Source: Bacillota bacterium
GTDB lineage: Bacteria; Bacillota; UBA4882; UBA8346
Direction of reading: 5' to 3'
Assembly (NCBI GenBank): GCA_023394955.1
Contig: JAEWZY010000052.1
Span: 1 to 59,557, forward strand
DNA length: 59,557 bases
The translations under genes and the position numbers were made by a program. Of this stretch, positions 1 to 8,759 are shown piece after piece. The notes beneath the pieces were generated by a model. It searched no databases. It was not told where the DNA came from and was given only the letters and a program-made list of their open reading frames with translations. Position 1 is the first letter of the stretch; every line of letters begins with the position of its first letter.

Positions 1-459
1 TACCGGTCCCGGCCGCCCGGACCGCGCGGTGTAAAAAGCCTGCCGCATAATTTCCGGTACATCGGCCGGATTGGTCACGCACCAAGTCGCTTTGGCTACC
101 GGTTTGGCGATTGTGGCAATGTCCACACACTGGAACGCTTCCTTACCGAACCAGTCCGAAGCCGCTTGACCGGTGATGGCGATTAGTGGAATAGAATCGA
201 TTTGAGCTGTATATAAGCCAGTTACGAAATTGGTCGCTGCCGGCCCGGAAGTACAAATTGCCAGCGCCATCTGGCCTGAAGCGCGATAATAACCATCCGC
301 CGCATGAACCGCTCCTTCTTCATGTCTGGCAATATAATGTTCAATCTTTGAATCCTTTAAGTATTCATATACCGGGTTAATTGCCGCTCCCGGGATACCA
401 AAAGCGGCCTGGATTCCTTCATCTTCTAAAATCTTTACTACAACCTCAGCTGTTTTCAT
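1..459 (-). CDS. ThDP-dependent acetolactate synthase / glyoxylate carboligase-like enzyme, N-terminal part
   Basis: Partial gene running off the left edge; 153 codons are visible. The start at 459 follows a clear AGGAG ribosome site. The translation is the N-terminal PYR domain of the acetohydroxyacid-synthase superfamily: AFGIPGAAINP near residue 20, RHEEGAVHAADGY near 48, TSGPAATNF near 75, and a GRPGPV end. The AAINP stretch and a VDIATIAKPVAK segment resemble glyoxylate carboligase. However, the catalytic Glu of ordinary ThDP enzymes (second position after RH) is present, whereas classical Gcl has Val there. The exact reaction (acetolactate or tartronate-semialdehyde synthesis) is therefore open. 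No regulatory-subunit gene is visible. Confidence 0.85.
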   Translation of the reverse strand, partial: MKTAEVVVKILEDEGIQAAFGIPGAAINPVYEYLKDSKIEHYIARHEEGAVHAADGYYRASGQMALAICTSGPAATNFVTGLYTAQIDSIPLIAITGQAASDWFGKEAFQCVDIATIAKPVAKATWCVTNPADVPEIMRQAFYTARSGRPGPV

Positions 460-717
460 CTTTTCTTTCTTCTCCTTTCAAAATCGGTAAAGATTCATTT
501 TCTTATATTCAACAAATTCTAGATAATTCGGATTGGTCCTTCTACAATACAAAATAGTCCATAATGTGGATTAAATATTTCATGTGATGGACACCCTTGA
601 CTCGCCATAGTTTTTTTAGCAATAATTCACTAATTACTAAATAATTTAATTGCAATCAAGGGTGATTCATACTATATTTTAATTATGCAAGTAATCTAAC
701 TATAAGGAGAATTTTCT

Positions 718-1143
718 ATGATTCCTACCTGGGTTTATTTCGCTCTCGGTTCCGCCTTCTTCGCCGGTTTGACCGCCATTTTCGGAAAAATCGGAGTAAC
801 CGGAATTCCATCCAATCTGGCTACCTTTCTCCGGACCATCGTAGTCTTAATCTTTTCCGGAGGCATCGTCTTCGGCCTTGGCGAATGGCAAAACCCGGCC
901 AAAATGCCGGGTAAGACCTTGGCCTTTTTAGTTTTGTCGGCTTTAGCCACCGGCGCCTCGTGGTTATGCTATTACCGCGCCCTGCAATTGGGACCGGCAT
1001 CCAAAGTAGCCCCCGTTGACAAGCTGGGAGTAGTCTTTGCGATGGTGTTGGCCTTTATCTTCTTGGGTGAAAAAGCGGATTTTAAAACCGTAACCGGGGG
1101 ATTGCTGATCGTAGCGGGCGCGTTGGTAATCGCTTTAAAGTAG
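718..1143 (+). CDS. EamA-family half-size membrane transporter
   Basis: A 141-residue, very hydrophobic protein with about five predicted membrane helices. It matches the single-domain EamA/DMT family (COG2510-like): an N-terminal helix with the SAFFAGLTAIFGKIG motif and a C-terminal half ending in FLGEKADFKTVTGGLLIVAGA. Full-length DMT exporters have two such halves, so this one probably works as a homo-oligomer. Known relatives export metabolites; the substrate cannot be read from sequence. AAGGAGA lies 8 bases before the ATG. It is divergent from the ThDP enzyme, with 258 bases between them that show no clear element beyond A/T-rich promoter-like sequence. Confidence 0.85.
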   Translation: MIPTWVYFALGSAFFAGLTAIFGKIGVTGIPSNLATFLRTIVVLIFSGGIVFGLGEWQNPAKMPGKTLAFLVLSALATGASWLCYYRALQLGPASKVAPVDKLGVVFAMVLAFIFLGEKADFKTVTGGLLIVAGALVIALK

Positions 1144-1240
1144 TCCTTCTCCCAACGAACTGTGGTAATTAAAAGGTCTGCGCCCAAGTTTACTACATGT
1201 TCAATGTGTTTTCTTGATAGGATTTTTGAGGATACTACAT

Positions 1241-2818
1241 ATGAATTTAGTAATGTCAAGCTTTCGAAAATATTGGGTACTTTTTCTCATTCTTCTCTAT
1301 CTCATTCTTAATCTAGCCACTTTAACAAGGTTTCCCTTGATGCATTCGGACGAATCCTGGTTGAGTGGCTTATCGCGGCATATCTTGGTTACAAGAGATT
1401 ACGCTGAAACTGAACCGTTTTTCGATTTAAAGCCGCGTCACCCCCACGCCTTGAAAATTATCTTTCACAGCCTGCAAATTTTGATAATTAAGGCTTTCGG
1501 GTACACCCTCTTTAATGTACGGCTGTTGTCACTAGTTTTCGGGCTAGCGGCTCTCTATTCCTTTTACCGGCTTTGCCGCTTAGTTTTACCCTCCCCTAAG
1601 TGGGCCCTTTGGACTTGCCTCCTCATGGGAATTGATATTCAATTCATTTACGCTTCCCACTTCGGTCGCCAAGAGATTATTCTCCTTTGGGCGATGGTCT
1701 TCGGTATGTATTATTTTTTTAAAAACCTTAATTCTCACCGTTACCTCCATGGCTTATTCCTTGGCGCTTTGGCGGGATCGGGTATCGGCATTCACCCGAA
1801 CAGTCTGATTATAATGTTGGCGTTTTTCGGTATTTACCTGACCTATCTTCTTCAGAAAAAAATCAACCTTCGGTCACTGTTGGTTTTGGGATTGGGTTTC
1901 ACAATTCCCGTTCTATTCCTTACCTTTTTAAGTTTTCGGTTTGATCCTAATTTCTTGAACAATTACTTTACTTATGGTCAGGAGCAATTTAAAATCTTAA
2001 GCCCCTTCTCCGCCAGGCTAGCCCGGTTGGCCGACTTTTTTAAAGCTATTTACCTCCGACAAGGGGGCGCCTACTATCTTCCTGATCTGAAAATACAGTC
2101 CATTCTGTTAACGTTTATAATTTTATCAGGTCTGACAACGATTGAACGCAACCGGGAAGGAGACCGAAAATTGACGCCGTCCTGGTTAATAGCATCTTTC
2201 AGCGCCATAATCGCAGGCTTGGTGATTATTGGACGCTATAACACAACCAGTATAGTCTTTGTTACTCCATTGGTTTATTTGCTGGTTGGGTTCTCCTTAG
2301 CTAAAATTCCGGCGCAATCCGATAAGATCATCCCTCCGTTGTTAGCCACGGCTATCTTCGCCTCAACCTTGTTAAATATTTATCCGTATCTGAAATATGA
2401 TTATGATTCGTATTTAGGGGAGATTACCGCAGCGGTCGGCCCCGGCCGGAAAGTCCTGGCTAGTTTGAATGCGGAATATGCTTTTGAAGATGGTAAACTA
2501 CATGACCTGAGGAACCTATCTTTCCTAAAACGGCAGGAATTGACTGTTGCCGAATATATTAGCCGAAACTGCATCGAATACCTTATTTACCCCGAAGGGT
2601 TAGACTTCATCTATCAAACCCGGCCAAAGTGGAATGGGATTTACGGACACCTTCCCTATTACCCGGAGCTGAAACAATTCATCAAAGAAAAATGCACACT
2701 AATCCTATCTTTTGAAGCACCTGCCTATGGCATTGAAATTCCGGCCTATGTAGGGCGAAAAAACTGGCGGATCTCGGTCTACCGTGTAATTCACGATTCA
2801 ACAGTGTCCAATAACTGA
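1241..2818 (+). CDS. Polytopic glycosyltransferase of the PMT/ArnT type (GT39/GT83-like)
   Basis: 525 residues with about ten or more hydrophobic segments and a soluble C-terminal tail of roughly 130 residues. The first external loop carries the acidic DES motif (residues 37-39), the hallmark of GT-C enzymes that use polyprenyl-phosphate sugars (PMT_2, ArnT). The likely role is transfer of a sugar from a lipid carrier to an extracellular acceptor such as protein or cell-wall polymer. The acceptor is unknown. The ATG at 1241 is chosen over an upstream in-frame TTG because GAGG sits 9 bases before it. The 3' end overlaps the convergent ABC ATPase gene by 28 bases. Confidence 0.75.
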   Translation: MNLVMSSFRKYWVLFLILLYLILNLATLTRFPLMHSDESWLSGLSRHILVTRDYAETEPFFDLKPRHPHALKIIFHSLQILIIKAFGYTLFNVRLLSLVFGLAALYSFYRLCRLVLPSPKWALWTCLLMGIDIQFIYASHFGRQEIILLWAMVFGMYYFFKNLNSHRYLHGLFLGALAGSGIGIHPNSLIIMLAFFGIYLTYLLQKKINLRSLLVLGLGFTIPVLFLTFLSFRFDPNFLNNYFTYGQEQFKILSPFSARLARLADFFKAIYLRQGGAYYLPDLKIQSILLTFIILSGLTTIERNREGDRKLTPSWLIASFSAIIAGLVIIGRYNTTSIVFVTPLVYLLVGFSLAKIPAQSDKIIPPLLATAIFASTLLNIYPYLKYDYDSYLGEITAAVGPGRKVLASLNAEYAFEDGKLHDLRNLSFLKRQELTVAEYISRNCIEYLIYPEGLDFIYQTRPKWNGIYGHLPYYPELKQFIKEKCTLILSFEAPAYGIEIPAYVGRKNWRISVYRVIHDSTVSNN

Positions 2819-3555
2819 TAAACTCCTTGCCATACCGCGGTAAATTCCGGTGTTCCGGGAATTCTCGGCCGAGGCAAGGAATTGACAATCACTTCGGCGA
2901 TTGAATGTTCGCTTTTATTCAATATCGGAATCCGATCCGCCAAAATAACCGCTTCCTGAATATCGTGGGTCACAAAGATGATGGTCACCCCGGTTTCCTC
3001 CCACACTTGCAGCAGCATTTCTTGTAACAGCCGGCGTGTCTGAGCGTCCAAACTACCGAAGGGTTCGTCCATGAGCAGCACTTTCGGTTGCAACGCCAAA
3101 GCCCGGGCGATGGCCGCCTTCTGTTTCATCCCGCCGGATAATTGGTGGGGATAATATCCGCCATATTCCTCCAACTTCACCATCGCTAAACAACGATCCG
3201 CTATTTCCCGGCGTTCCCGGTTAGAAGAGCCCCATTTTTGAATCTGCAACGGAAAGATAATATTTTTCCTCACGGTATACCAAGGAAATAACTGGTTAAA
3301 ATCTTGAAAAACCATAACCCGTTGCGCGTCAGGTTCCTTTAAAAGCTCTCCGTTAAGAAACACGCCGCCCGAATCAGGCGTTTCTAACCCGGCAATAATC
3401 CGGAGCAATGTGGATTTTCCCGAACCGGAGGCGCCTAGCAAACAAATGAACTCGCCCTCAGTGATCTCCAGTTGCAACTGATCCAATACTAAGTTTGACG
3501 CTTCATAGCTGAAAAACGATTTAGAAATATCTTTTAACTCTAGACTGAAATTCAT
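2791..3555 (-). CDS. ABC transporter ATP-binding protein, sulfonate/nitrate/taurine type
   Basis: 254 residues with a complete ABC set: Walker A GASGSGKST, Q-loop, signature LSGGMKQK, Walker B LLMDEPFGSLD, and H-loop THDIQEA. The sequence belongs to the SsuB/TauB/NrtD class. It is the last gene of a three-gene operon (binding protein, permease, ATPase). GGAGG just before the ATG at 3555 favours this start over an ATG at 3585, which has no ribosome site and would overlap the permease. Substrate may be a sulfonate, nitrate, a pyrimidine precursor or a similar small molecule; the sequence does not decide. It overlaps the convergent glycosyltransferase gene. Confidence 0.9.
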   Translation of the reverse strand: MNFSLELKDISKSFFSYEASNLVLDQLQLEITEGEFICLLGASGSGKSTLLRIIAGLETPDSGGVFLNGELLKEPDAQRVMVFQDFNQLFPWYTVRKNIIFPLQIQKWGSSNRERREIADRCLAMVKLEEYGGYYPHQLSGGMKQKAAIARALALQPKVLLMDEPFGSLDAQTRRLLQEMLLQVWEETGVTIIFVTHDIQEAVILADRIPILNKSEHSIAEVIVNSLPRPRIPGTPEFTAVWQGVYQLLDTVES

Positions 3556-3566
3556 ACTACCTCCGT

Positions 3567-4349
3567 CTAATTGCTCATGCCCCATTTTTTAATCGTCAGC
3601 CTTTCGATTTGCCGGAAAAATCCATCCTCCACCATAATCCCGATTACGACAATCACTAGGATCCCGGCATAGATCCCCGGGGTATCCATAAAAACCCGTC
3701 TTTTAAAGATAAACCAGCCTAAACCGCCTTCACCCCCGGCAGCCCCGAAGATCATTTCCGCACTGATCAAAGCCCGCCAAGCTCTGGCCCAACCTATTTT
3801 TAAACCAGCCAACAAAAATGGCAACGAAGCCGGAATCATGATTAAGCCGGTATTTTGGAGCGGCTTTAAACCGATATTCCTCCCTACCTCCCGATAGATC
3901 ACAGGAATTGAGCGAAACCCGGCCAACAGATTGAGGGCCATCGGCCAAACTACCGAATGGACTATGATAAAAAGAATTGCCTCAGTCCCGGCGCCCAGCC
4001 AGAGAATGATCACTGGAAGCAGAGCGATCCCCGGCAAGGGGTGGGCGATTGCCGTGACCGTATCAGTGAAGGATTGCCCGACTTTACTAATCATGCTCAA
4101 TCCGGCCAAGATTAACGCCGCTAGTGCGCCAAGGAGTAATCCGCCCAGAATTAGCTTGAGAGACAATATTGTCGCTTGCCACATCTCACCGTTTTGCCAG
4201 GATTGATTGAGGGAGCCCCATATCTGGGACAATGGCGGTACAAGGGACGGGTTAGCCCATTCGAAGAAAGCCATCATCTGCCAGATGATACCGAATAGCA
4301 TGATCCAAAGCAAACGTTTCAACCATTGATTTTCCCAAAGCTTACTCAT
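3567..4349 (-). CDS. ABC transporter permease, SsuC/TauC type
   Basis: About 260 residues with six predicted membrane segments and the binding-protein-dependent transport inner-membrane signature around the RAWRALISAEMIFGAAGG region (EAA loop). The chosen ATG at 4349 overlaps the stop of the binding-protein gene (ATGAGTAA, 8 bases), which is typical translational coupling. A longer ORF from 4412 would overlap that gene by 71 bases. It forms the membrane pore of the transporter with the ATPase at 2791 and the binding protein at 4342. Confidence 0.88.
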   Translation of the reverse strand: MSKLWENQWLKRLLWIMLFGIIWQMMAFFEWANPSLVPPLSQIWGSLNQSWQNGEMWQATILSLKLILGGLLLGALAALILAGLSMISKVGQSFTDTVTAIAHPLPGIALLPVIILWLGAGTEAILFIIVHSVVWPMALNLLAGFRSIPVIYREVGRNIGLKPLQNTGLIMIPASLPFLLAGLKIGWARAWRALISAEMIFGAAGGEGGLGWFIFKRRVFMDTPGIYAGILVIVVIGIMVEDGFFRQIERLTIKKWGMSN

Positions 4350-5307
4350 GATATTGAACATCTTCCCATAAGATTTCGGAATTTCGAGACGGTGTTTTGC
4401 CGATATAACCATTCCGTTTCATAAACGCTGCAAATTCTTTAATACCTTTAATCTCCGGACGGTACTCCGTACCCGGCGCTTGAAGGTATTTCAGCAGTTC
4501 CGCTTCGGGAATCCGATAGACGGCGCTTAACAGCGACGCTGTTCCTTTCGGGTTATTACGCACAAACTCCATCGCTTGGTGAAGCGATTTTAGATAGGCT
4601 TGATATACTTGCTGATTTTGGCTATAAAATTTTTCAGTGGTCACCCCGACGATGAAAGTAAAATCTCCGCCAAAAGCAGCCTTACCACTGAGAACCTGTG
4701 TCATCCCCGGTTGTTCCAGTTCTTTCATTAAATAAGGCGGAGCGGTAAAATGAGCGGTAATTTCTTTTTTGGTGAGTAACGCGTTAAAACCGTCAGGATG
4801 GGCTAAAGTGACAAGTTGATTGTCGAACTTTTTAGCGTTGCCGAACTCTCTTTCACTAGCCATCGCCAGTAAAATATGTTGTACGCTGCCTGGTTGCGGG
4901 GCGGCAATCCGATCATTCCTGGTTAGATCCCGTAGCGATCGGATCTCTTTTTTCCAGGTCACCAACCCCACCGGACTCTCCGAAAGCCCGGTCGCGATCT
5001 TCCAGGGCATTCCCTTGTCCCAACCGATTAAGAACGGAGGTATGGCGATGAATCCCGCATCTACCCTCCCGGCCAACATGGCCTCGCGAATCGCCGCGGT
5101 ATTATTCAATTGCCTCCACTCAGTCTTAACTCCGGGTAAATTCTTCTCTAGCAGTTTCAATTCCTTCATCACCTGGACCGGGGCATAAGCCAGGCCGTAT
5201 TGCTCAGCAATGGAAATCCTTAACGACGACCCTTTGGTCCACCCTATTACCGACCAAGCTATTATTAAAACCAAAACGAGAACAATGAACCAAAAACGTG
5301 GTTTCAA
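4342..5307 (-). CDS. NMT1/SsuA-like ABC transporter substrate-binding protein
   Basis: 321 residues. An N-terminal hydrophobic segment (residues 5-23) acts as signal or membrane anchor. The two-lobed periplasmic-binding fold of the NMT1/SsuA/TauA family follows, with the family-like IAAPQPGSVQHILL and AHPDGFNALL stretches. There is no lipobox cysteine, unlike most Gram-positive binding proteins. The start is a TTG with an almost ideal GAGGTGAT site five bases upstream; no better ATG exists. First gene of the binding protein-permease-ATPase operon. The ligand is not determinable here. Confidence 0.85.
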   Translation of the reverse strand: MKPRFWFIVLVLVLIIAWSVIGWTKGSSLRISIAEQYGLAYAPVQVMKELKLLEKNLPGVKTEWRQLNNTAAIREAMLAGRVDAGFIAIPPFLIGWDKGMPWKIATGLSESPVGLVTWKKEIRSLRDLTRNDRIAAPQPGSVQHILLAMASEREFGNAKKFDNQLVTLAHPDGFNALLTKKEITAHFTAPPYLMKELEQPGMTQVLSGKAAFGGDFTFIVGVTTEKFYSQNQQVYQAYLKSLHQAMEFVRNNPKGTASLLSAVYRIPEAELLKYLQAPGTEYRPEIKGIKEFAAFMKRNGYIGKTPSRNSEILWEDVQYHE

Positions 5308-5428
5308 TGACTATCACCTCTTGTATAGTGTTATGCGCTATGCGTTACGCAGTGTGAAAGAACGAAGCTTAACGAATACCCTTTAAGTGGAATGTCCCAG
5401 TTGGCAAAAGGTTTTACCGTAGCACTCT

Positions 5429-6658
5429 TTAGAACCTAATCAGCCGATTACTCCCCTTTGAATCATAGATCCCAATATTTGCATATGCCCGTTTGATGTT
5501 ATCCCGTAACACCGCCTCGTTTTCGCCTTCAGCGATGAAATAGCCCGCCCTTTGGGTGGCGTTAATTATCTCCGGGATTCGATCGCCGGGTTTAAAGTTG
5601 AAACCGGCACGAATGATTCCTGGTAATTTTTCGACCGACTTACTTTCGGTTATCGAATGAATCTCACAGGGCCCGGCAAAAAACATCTCTACTGAAATCC
5701 GCTTTTCATTAGTTAAGAGATCATAATCATTTAAAGGCTTGAAGTCGATCGATTGATTCAAGCTAGCCCGGATTGACATCCCCAACAAATCGATTCCGGT
5801 AGCCCGTTCCAAATAGATATCCTCATACGCCCCGCCGATCCGGCAAGCGATCTCATTGACTTTAATACCTTCTTCACCAACCAGCATCTGGAAATAAACC
5901 GGGCCATTCTTAATTTGAAAAGCGGAGACGATCCGTTCCGAGATGGTTTTGATCCGGGTGAAATGTGTTTTTAAAAACCGGGAGGGAAAATGATGGGCGA
6001 TACAAATCCCGATATGCCGCAGGTTCTCTAAGGAAACCCGATCTACGACCGATATCGGATATAGCTCTCCCTCACTGACCCAACCGCTTATCGTAATTTC
6101 CGAGCTCGGATAATATGATTCAACTAAAATCTCCCGTTCCCTAGAATAACTCAAAACATCCTGAAAAACTTCACGAATTTCCGGAACAGACTGAAGTTTG
6201 TAGACCCCGCGCTGGCCTTGGCTGTCAAGGGGCTTGACCACTACCGGGAAATGTAATTTTTTTAAAATCCCATCATCAAAGTTTTCTGAAGTTAATACAT
6301 AATCGACAGTAGGAATACCAGCTTCCTGAAATATCTGCTTCATTACTTTTTTATTGGTGGCCGCTTTGGCAGTAGGCGCATCGAGCAAGGAGGGAAGTTT
6401 AAGCCGCTCCGCCACACAAGCAGCAGTGTAAACCGGCTGATCGGTCCCTAAGGTCATCACCCCGTCAATTTGATACTTCAAGCCGATTGCGATGTTTTTT
6501 TCAATATCGAAAGTGCTGACTTGTTCGTGATAGTCGGCCCAGACTTTTCCGGGGGGATCACTATAATAATCGGAAACGATAACCGTATGGCCTAAGGCTT
6601 TAGCCTTCCGGATTGCGTTTTCCTGGATATAACCCGCCCCTAGTATCAATAGTTTCAT
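5429..6658 (-). CDS. ATP-grasp domain ligase
   Basis: 409 residues. An N-terminal pre-ATP-grasp Rossmann-like part (LILGAGYIQENAIRKAKALG) is followed by ATP-grasp lobes with FPVVVKPLDSQGQRGVYK near residue 135 and a metal-binding NEIACRIGGAYED segment near 265. The family joins a carboxylate to an amine or similar nucleophile using ATP. The gene follows a GT2 gene with a 4-base ATGA overlap and a wecE-like aminotransferase upstream. A reasonable inference is that it attaches an amino or carboxylic acid to an amino sugar or other surface glycan component. The precise substrate is unknown. Confidence 0.8.
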   Translation of the reverse strand: MKLLILGAGYIQENAIRKAKALGHTVIVSDYYSDPPGKVWADYHEQVSTFDIEKNIAIGLKYQIDGVMTLGTDQPVYTAACVAERLKLPSLLDAPTAKAATNKKVMKQIFQEAGIPTVDYVLTSENFDDGILKKLHFPVVVKPLDSQGQRGVYKLQSVPEIREVFQDVLSYSREREILVESYYPSSEITISGWVSEGELYPISVVDRVSLENLRHIGICIAHHFPSRFLKTHFTRIKTISERIVSAFQIKNGPVYFQMLVGEEGIKVNEIACRIGGAYEDIYLERATGIDLLGMSIRASLNQSIDFKPLNDYDLLTNEKRISVEMFFAGPCEIHSITESKSVEKLPGIIRAGFNFKPGDRIPEIINATQRAGYFIAEGENEAVLRDNIKRAYANIGIYDSKGSNRLIRF

Positions 6659-7386
6659 TCAAGTATCCTTTCGGCGATTTCAAACCGGAGTTGATGTTGG
6701 CCTGGAATTAGTCTGCCACTGAAAGAATAATAGACTAACAACTTGACCGCTAACTTGGTCAATTTGAGCATGTTATATCCTGAGTGTCCGAATTTCCTGG
6801 CTTCATGTCTCACATTCACATTAGCGACTTTTGATGTCGCCAAAAAGATTAAAGGCGCCAAATAAATAAATGACCTTTTGGTTCGGCAAATATCCCGGAC
6901 TACATTTGCTCGGAGAATCCGAAAACTACTGACCCGAATGGCTTTTGGTTTTCCGCAGATGAGATCCAGTACCCAACCGATCACTATCGAACCCCAATTA
7001 CGATACCGGGCATGATTTCTAGTTAGAGGGATTCCAAACACCGCATCATATCCCCGTTCAATCTCACGTAGCAACGCGGGAATTTCCTCCGGTGGGTGTT
7101 GCAGATCGTCGTCGATGGTGATCACCAGATCGCCGGTTGTATATTGAAACCCGCAGAATAAAGCCTGTTGCTGCCCATAATTCTTGGCGAGCCGGATTAG
7201 TTTGACCCGTCCATCTCCGTCGCGCAATTTTTGAAGTATGGCGAAACTATGGTCATAGCTAGCATCATCTACAAAGACCAGTTCAAAATCGTCAGTCTCT
7301 TCCGTTAATACTTTTATCAACCGTTGATAGAGTTCAATCAATGATAGCCCGCTGTTATAGACCGGGATTACTACTGAGATTTTCAT
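6655..7386 (-). CDS. GT2 family glycosyltransferase (dolichol/polyprenyl-phosphate sugar synthase-like)
   Basis: 243 residues with the GT-A fold of the DPM1/ArnC/GtrB group: SVVIPVYNSG at the start, FVDDASYD near 40, and the DXD region IDDDLQHPPEE near 92. Relatives usually add two C-terminal membrane helices; here only a moderately hydrophobic LAVKLLVYYSF stretch remains, so the protein is short for the group. It lies between a sugar aminotransferase (32-base overlap) and an ATP-grasp ligase (4-base overlap), so all three are surely co-translated. It probably charges a polyprenyl phosphate or acceptor with a sugar for surface polysaccharide. Confidence 0.85.
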   Translation of the reverse strand: MKISVVIPVYNSGLSLIELYQRLIKVLTEETDDFELVFVDDASYDHSFAILQKLRDGDGRVKLIRLAKNYGQQQALFCGFQYTTGDLVITIDDDLQHPPEEIPALLREIERGYDAVFGIPLTRNHARYRNWGSIVIGWVLDLICGKPKAIRVSSFRILRANVVRDICRTKRSFIYLAPLIFLATSKVANVNVRHEARKFGHSGYNMLKLTKLAVKLLVYYSFSGRLIPGQHQLRFEIAERILE

Positions 7387-8545
7387 TAGCCTTCCTTTGT
7401 TTTATCAATCGTTCTAAAATCGCGCTCAAACTCGTAATTACATACTCTACCTCAGCTTCAGTCATTCCAGTGGATAGCGGTAGTCTTAATAACCGCCGGC
7501 TGAGGTCTTCAGTTACTGGTAAATCAGCGGGAGCATAGCCCAAACTTTGTCCCATCGCCGAACTGTGCAGCGGCACATAATGAAAGGCCGAAGCGATCCC
7601 CTTCTCCCCCAATTCCCTTTTGACCCGGTCCCGGAGGGATTCGCTCTCTAAAATGATATAAAACAAATGATAATTAGATTGGCAATTTGGTGGAATGGCA
7701 GAGATCCGGATCGCGCCCTGAGTTACAAAAGACTGCAAACCGTCGGAATATCGTTGATGAATCTCTTGGCGCCGCGCGGTAATCTCCTCCATCACCTCCA
7801 GCTGAGCATAGAGGACCGCCATCAAGATCTCGGAAGGAGTATAACTGGAGCCTTGATCCACCCAACAATATTTCGCTACCTCCCCTTGGAGAAATTGTTT
7901 CCGGTTGGTCCCTTTTTGGATTAAAATATCCGCTCTTTTGAAAATGGTGGGATCTTCGGTGTTAAGCAGGATGGCTCCTCCCTCGCCGCAAGAAAAATTC
8001 TTAGTCCCGTGAAAACTAAAACAGCCAAATTGTCCCCAAGTTCCAAGATACCTGCCTTGATAAGAGGCATTAACGGCTTGGGCGGCATCTTCAATCACCA
8101 TAATTCCTCGTAAATCGGCCAAAGCCATTAATTCATCCATCTTGCAACTGATTCCCCCATAATGGACCGGAATGATAGCTTTTGTCTGCTGAGTAATCCG
8201 GGCTGCAACCGCTTTCGGATCGATATTCAGAGTCTCAAGGTCAATCTCCACAAAAACCGGTGTGGCTCCCCTCAATAAAACAGCATTAGCGGTTGAGGGA
8301 AAAGTGAAGGAAGGCATAATCACCTCATCGCCGGGCTTCAGTTCCAATAATAAGGCGGCCAATTCCAAAGCGTGGGTAGCTGAGGTCGTCAAGAGCGCTT
8401 TTTTGGCCCCGAATTTGCTCCTGAGTAAATCGCTGACTAGTTGTGTGTAATAACCGTCGCCACAAACTTGACCCCTAGCGAAAACGTCCTCAATCAATTT
8501 GATTTCCCTTCCGGTATAGTAAGGGACGTTAAAAGGAATTTGCAC
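7355..8545 (-). CDS. wecE: dTDP-4-amino-4,6-dideoxygalactose transaminase-like (DegT/DnrJ/EryC1 family)
   Basis: 396 residues that can be aligned from memory along most of E. coli WecE/RffA. Matching blocks are IPFNVPYYTGRE, CGDGYYTQ, LKPGDEVIMPSFTFPSTANA, VEDAAQAVNASYQGRYLGTWG, the PLP-lysine region SFHGTKNFSCGEGG, and the HYVPLHSSAMG segment. WecE converts dTDP-4-keto-6-deoxyglucose to dTDP-4-amino-4,6-dideoxygalactose (dTDP-Fuc4N). The start is GTG with GAGG upstream. It heads an operon with a GT2 and an ATP-grasp ligase, implying synthesis and modification of an amino-sugar-containing surface glycan. The exact sugar is inferred from similarity only. Confidence 0.85.
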   Translation of the reverse strand: MQIPFNVPYYTGREIKLIEDVFARGQVCGDGYYTQLVSDLLRSKFGAKKALLTTSATHALELAALLLELKPGDEVIMPSFTFPSTANAVLLRGATPVFVEIDLETLNIDPKAVAARITQQTKAIIPVHYGGISCKMDELMALADLRGIMVIEDAAQAVNASYQGRYLGTWGQFGCFSFHGTKNFSCGEGGAILLNTEDPTIFKRADILIQKGTNRKQFLQGEVAKYCWVDQGSSYTPSEILMAVLYAQLEVMEEITARRQEIHQRYSDGLQSFVTQGAIRISAIPPNCQSNYHLFYIILESESLRDRVKRELGEKGIASAFHYVPLHSSAMGQSLGYAPADLPVTEDLSRRLLRLPLSTGMTEAEVEYVITSLSAILERLIKQRKANENLSSNPGL

Positions 8546-8620
8546 GTTGGTCCTCTACTTTCTATTGAAGTTGCAACCAAAGTATCTTTATTCGACAAAT
8601 TTTAATTGAACCTTTTAAAA

Positions 8621-8650
8621 AATAACCTCAGTACTAAGACTGAGATTATT
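8621..8650 (-). terminator. Bidirectional Rho-independent terminator
   Basis: Stem AATAA-CTCAGT / ACTGAG-TTATT around a 6-base loop, with T-runs on both sides (TTATTTTTT on either strand). It lies just past the end of the sulfur operon, which reads leftward. Confidence 0.75.
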
Positions 8651-8759
8651 TTTTAATTATATAACTTATAATTCAGGTAATAAACAACTAAACCAAAAAG
8701 TTCAAACTGTTAAGGCGGGTATAATCTGTGGAATCCGTTTGTTCTGTGTAATCCTGATC

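Noticed and set aside
1..459. Firm naming of the left-edge gene as gcl
   Set aside because: The catalytic Glu position disagrees with classical Gcl, and only the N-terminal quarter is visible.
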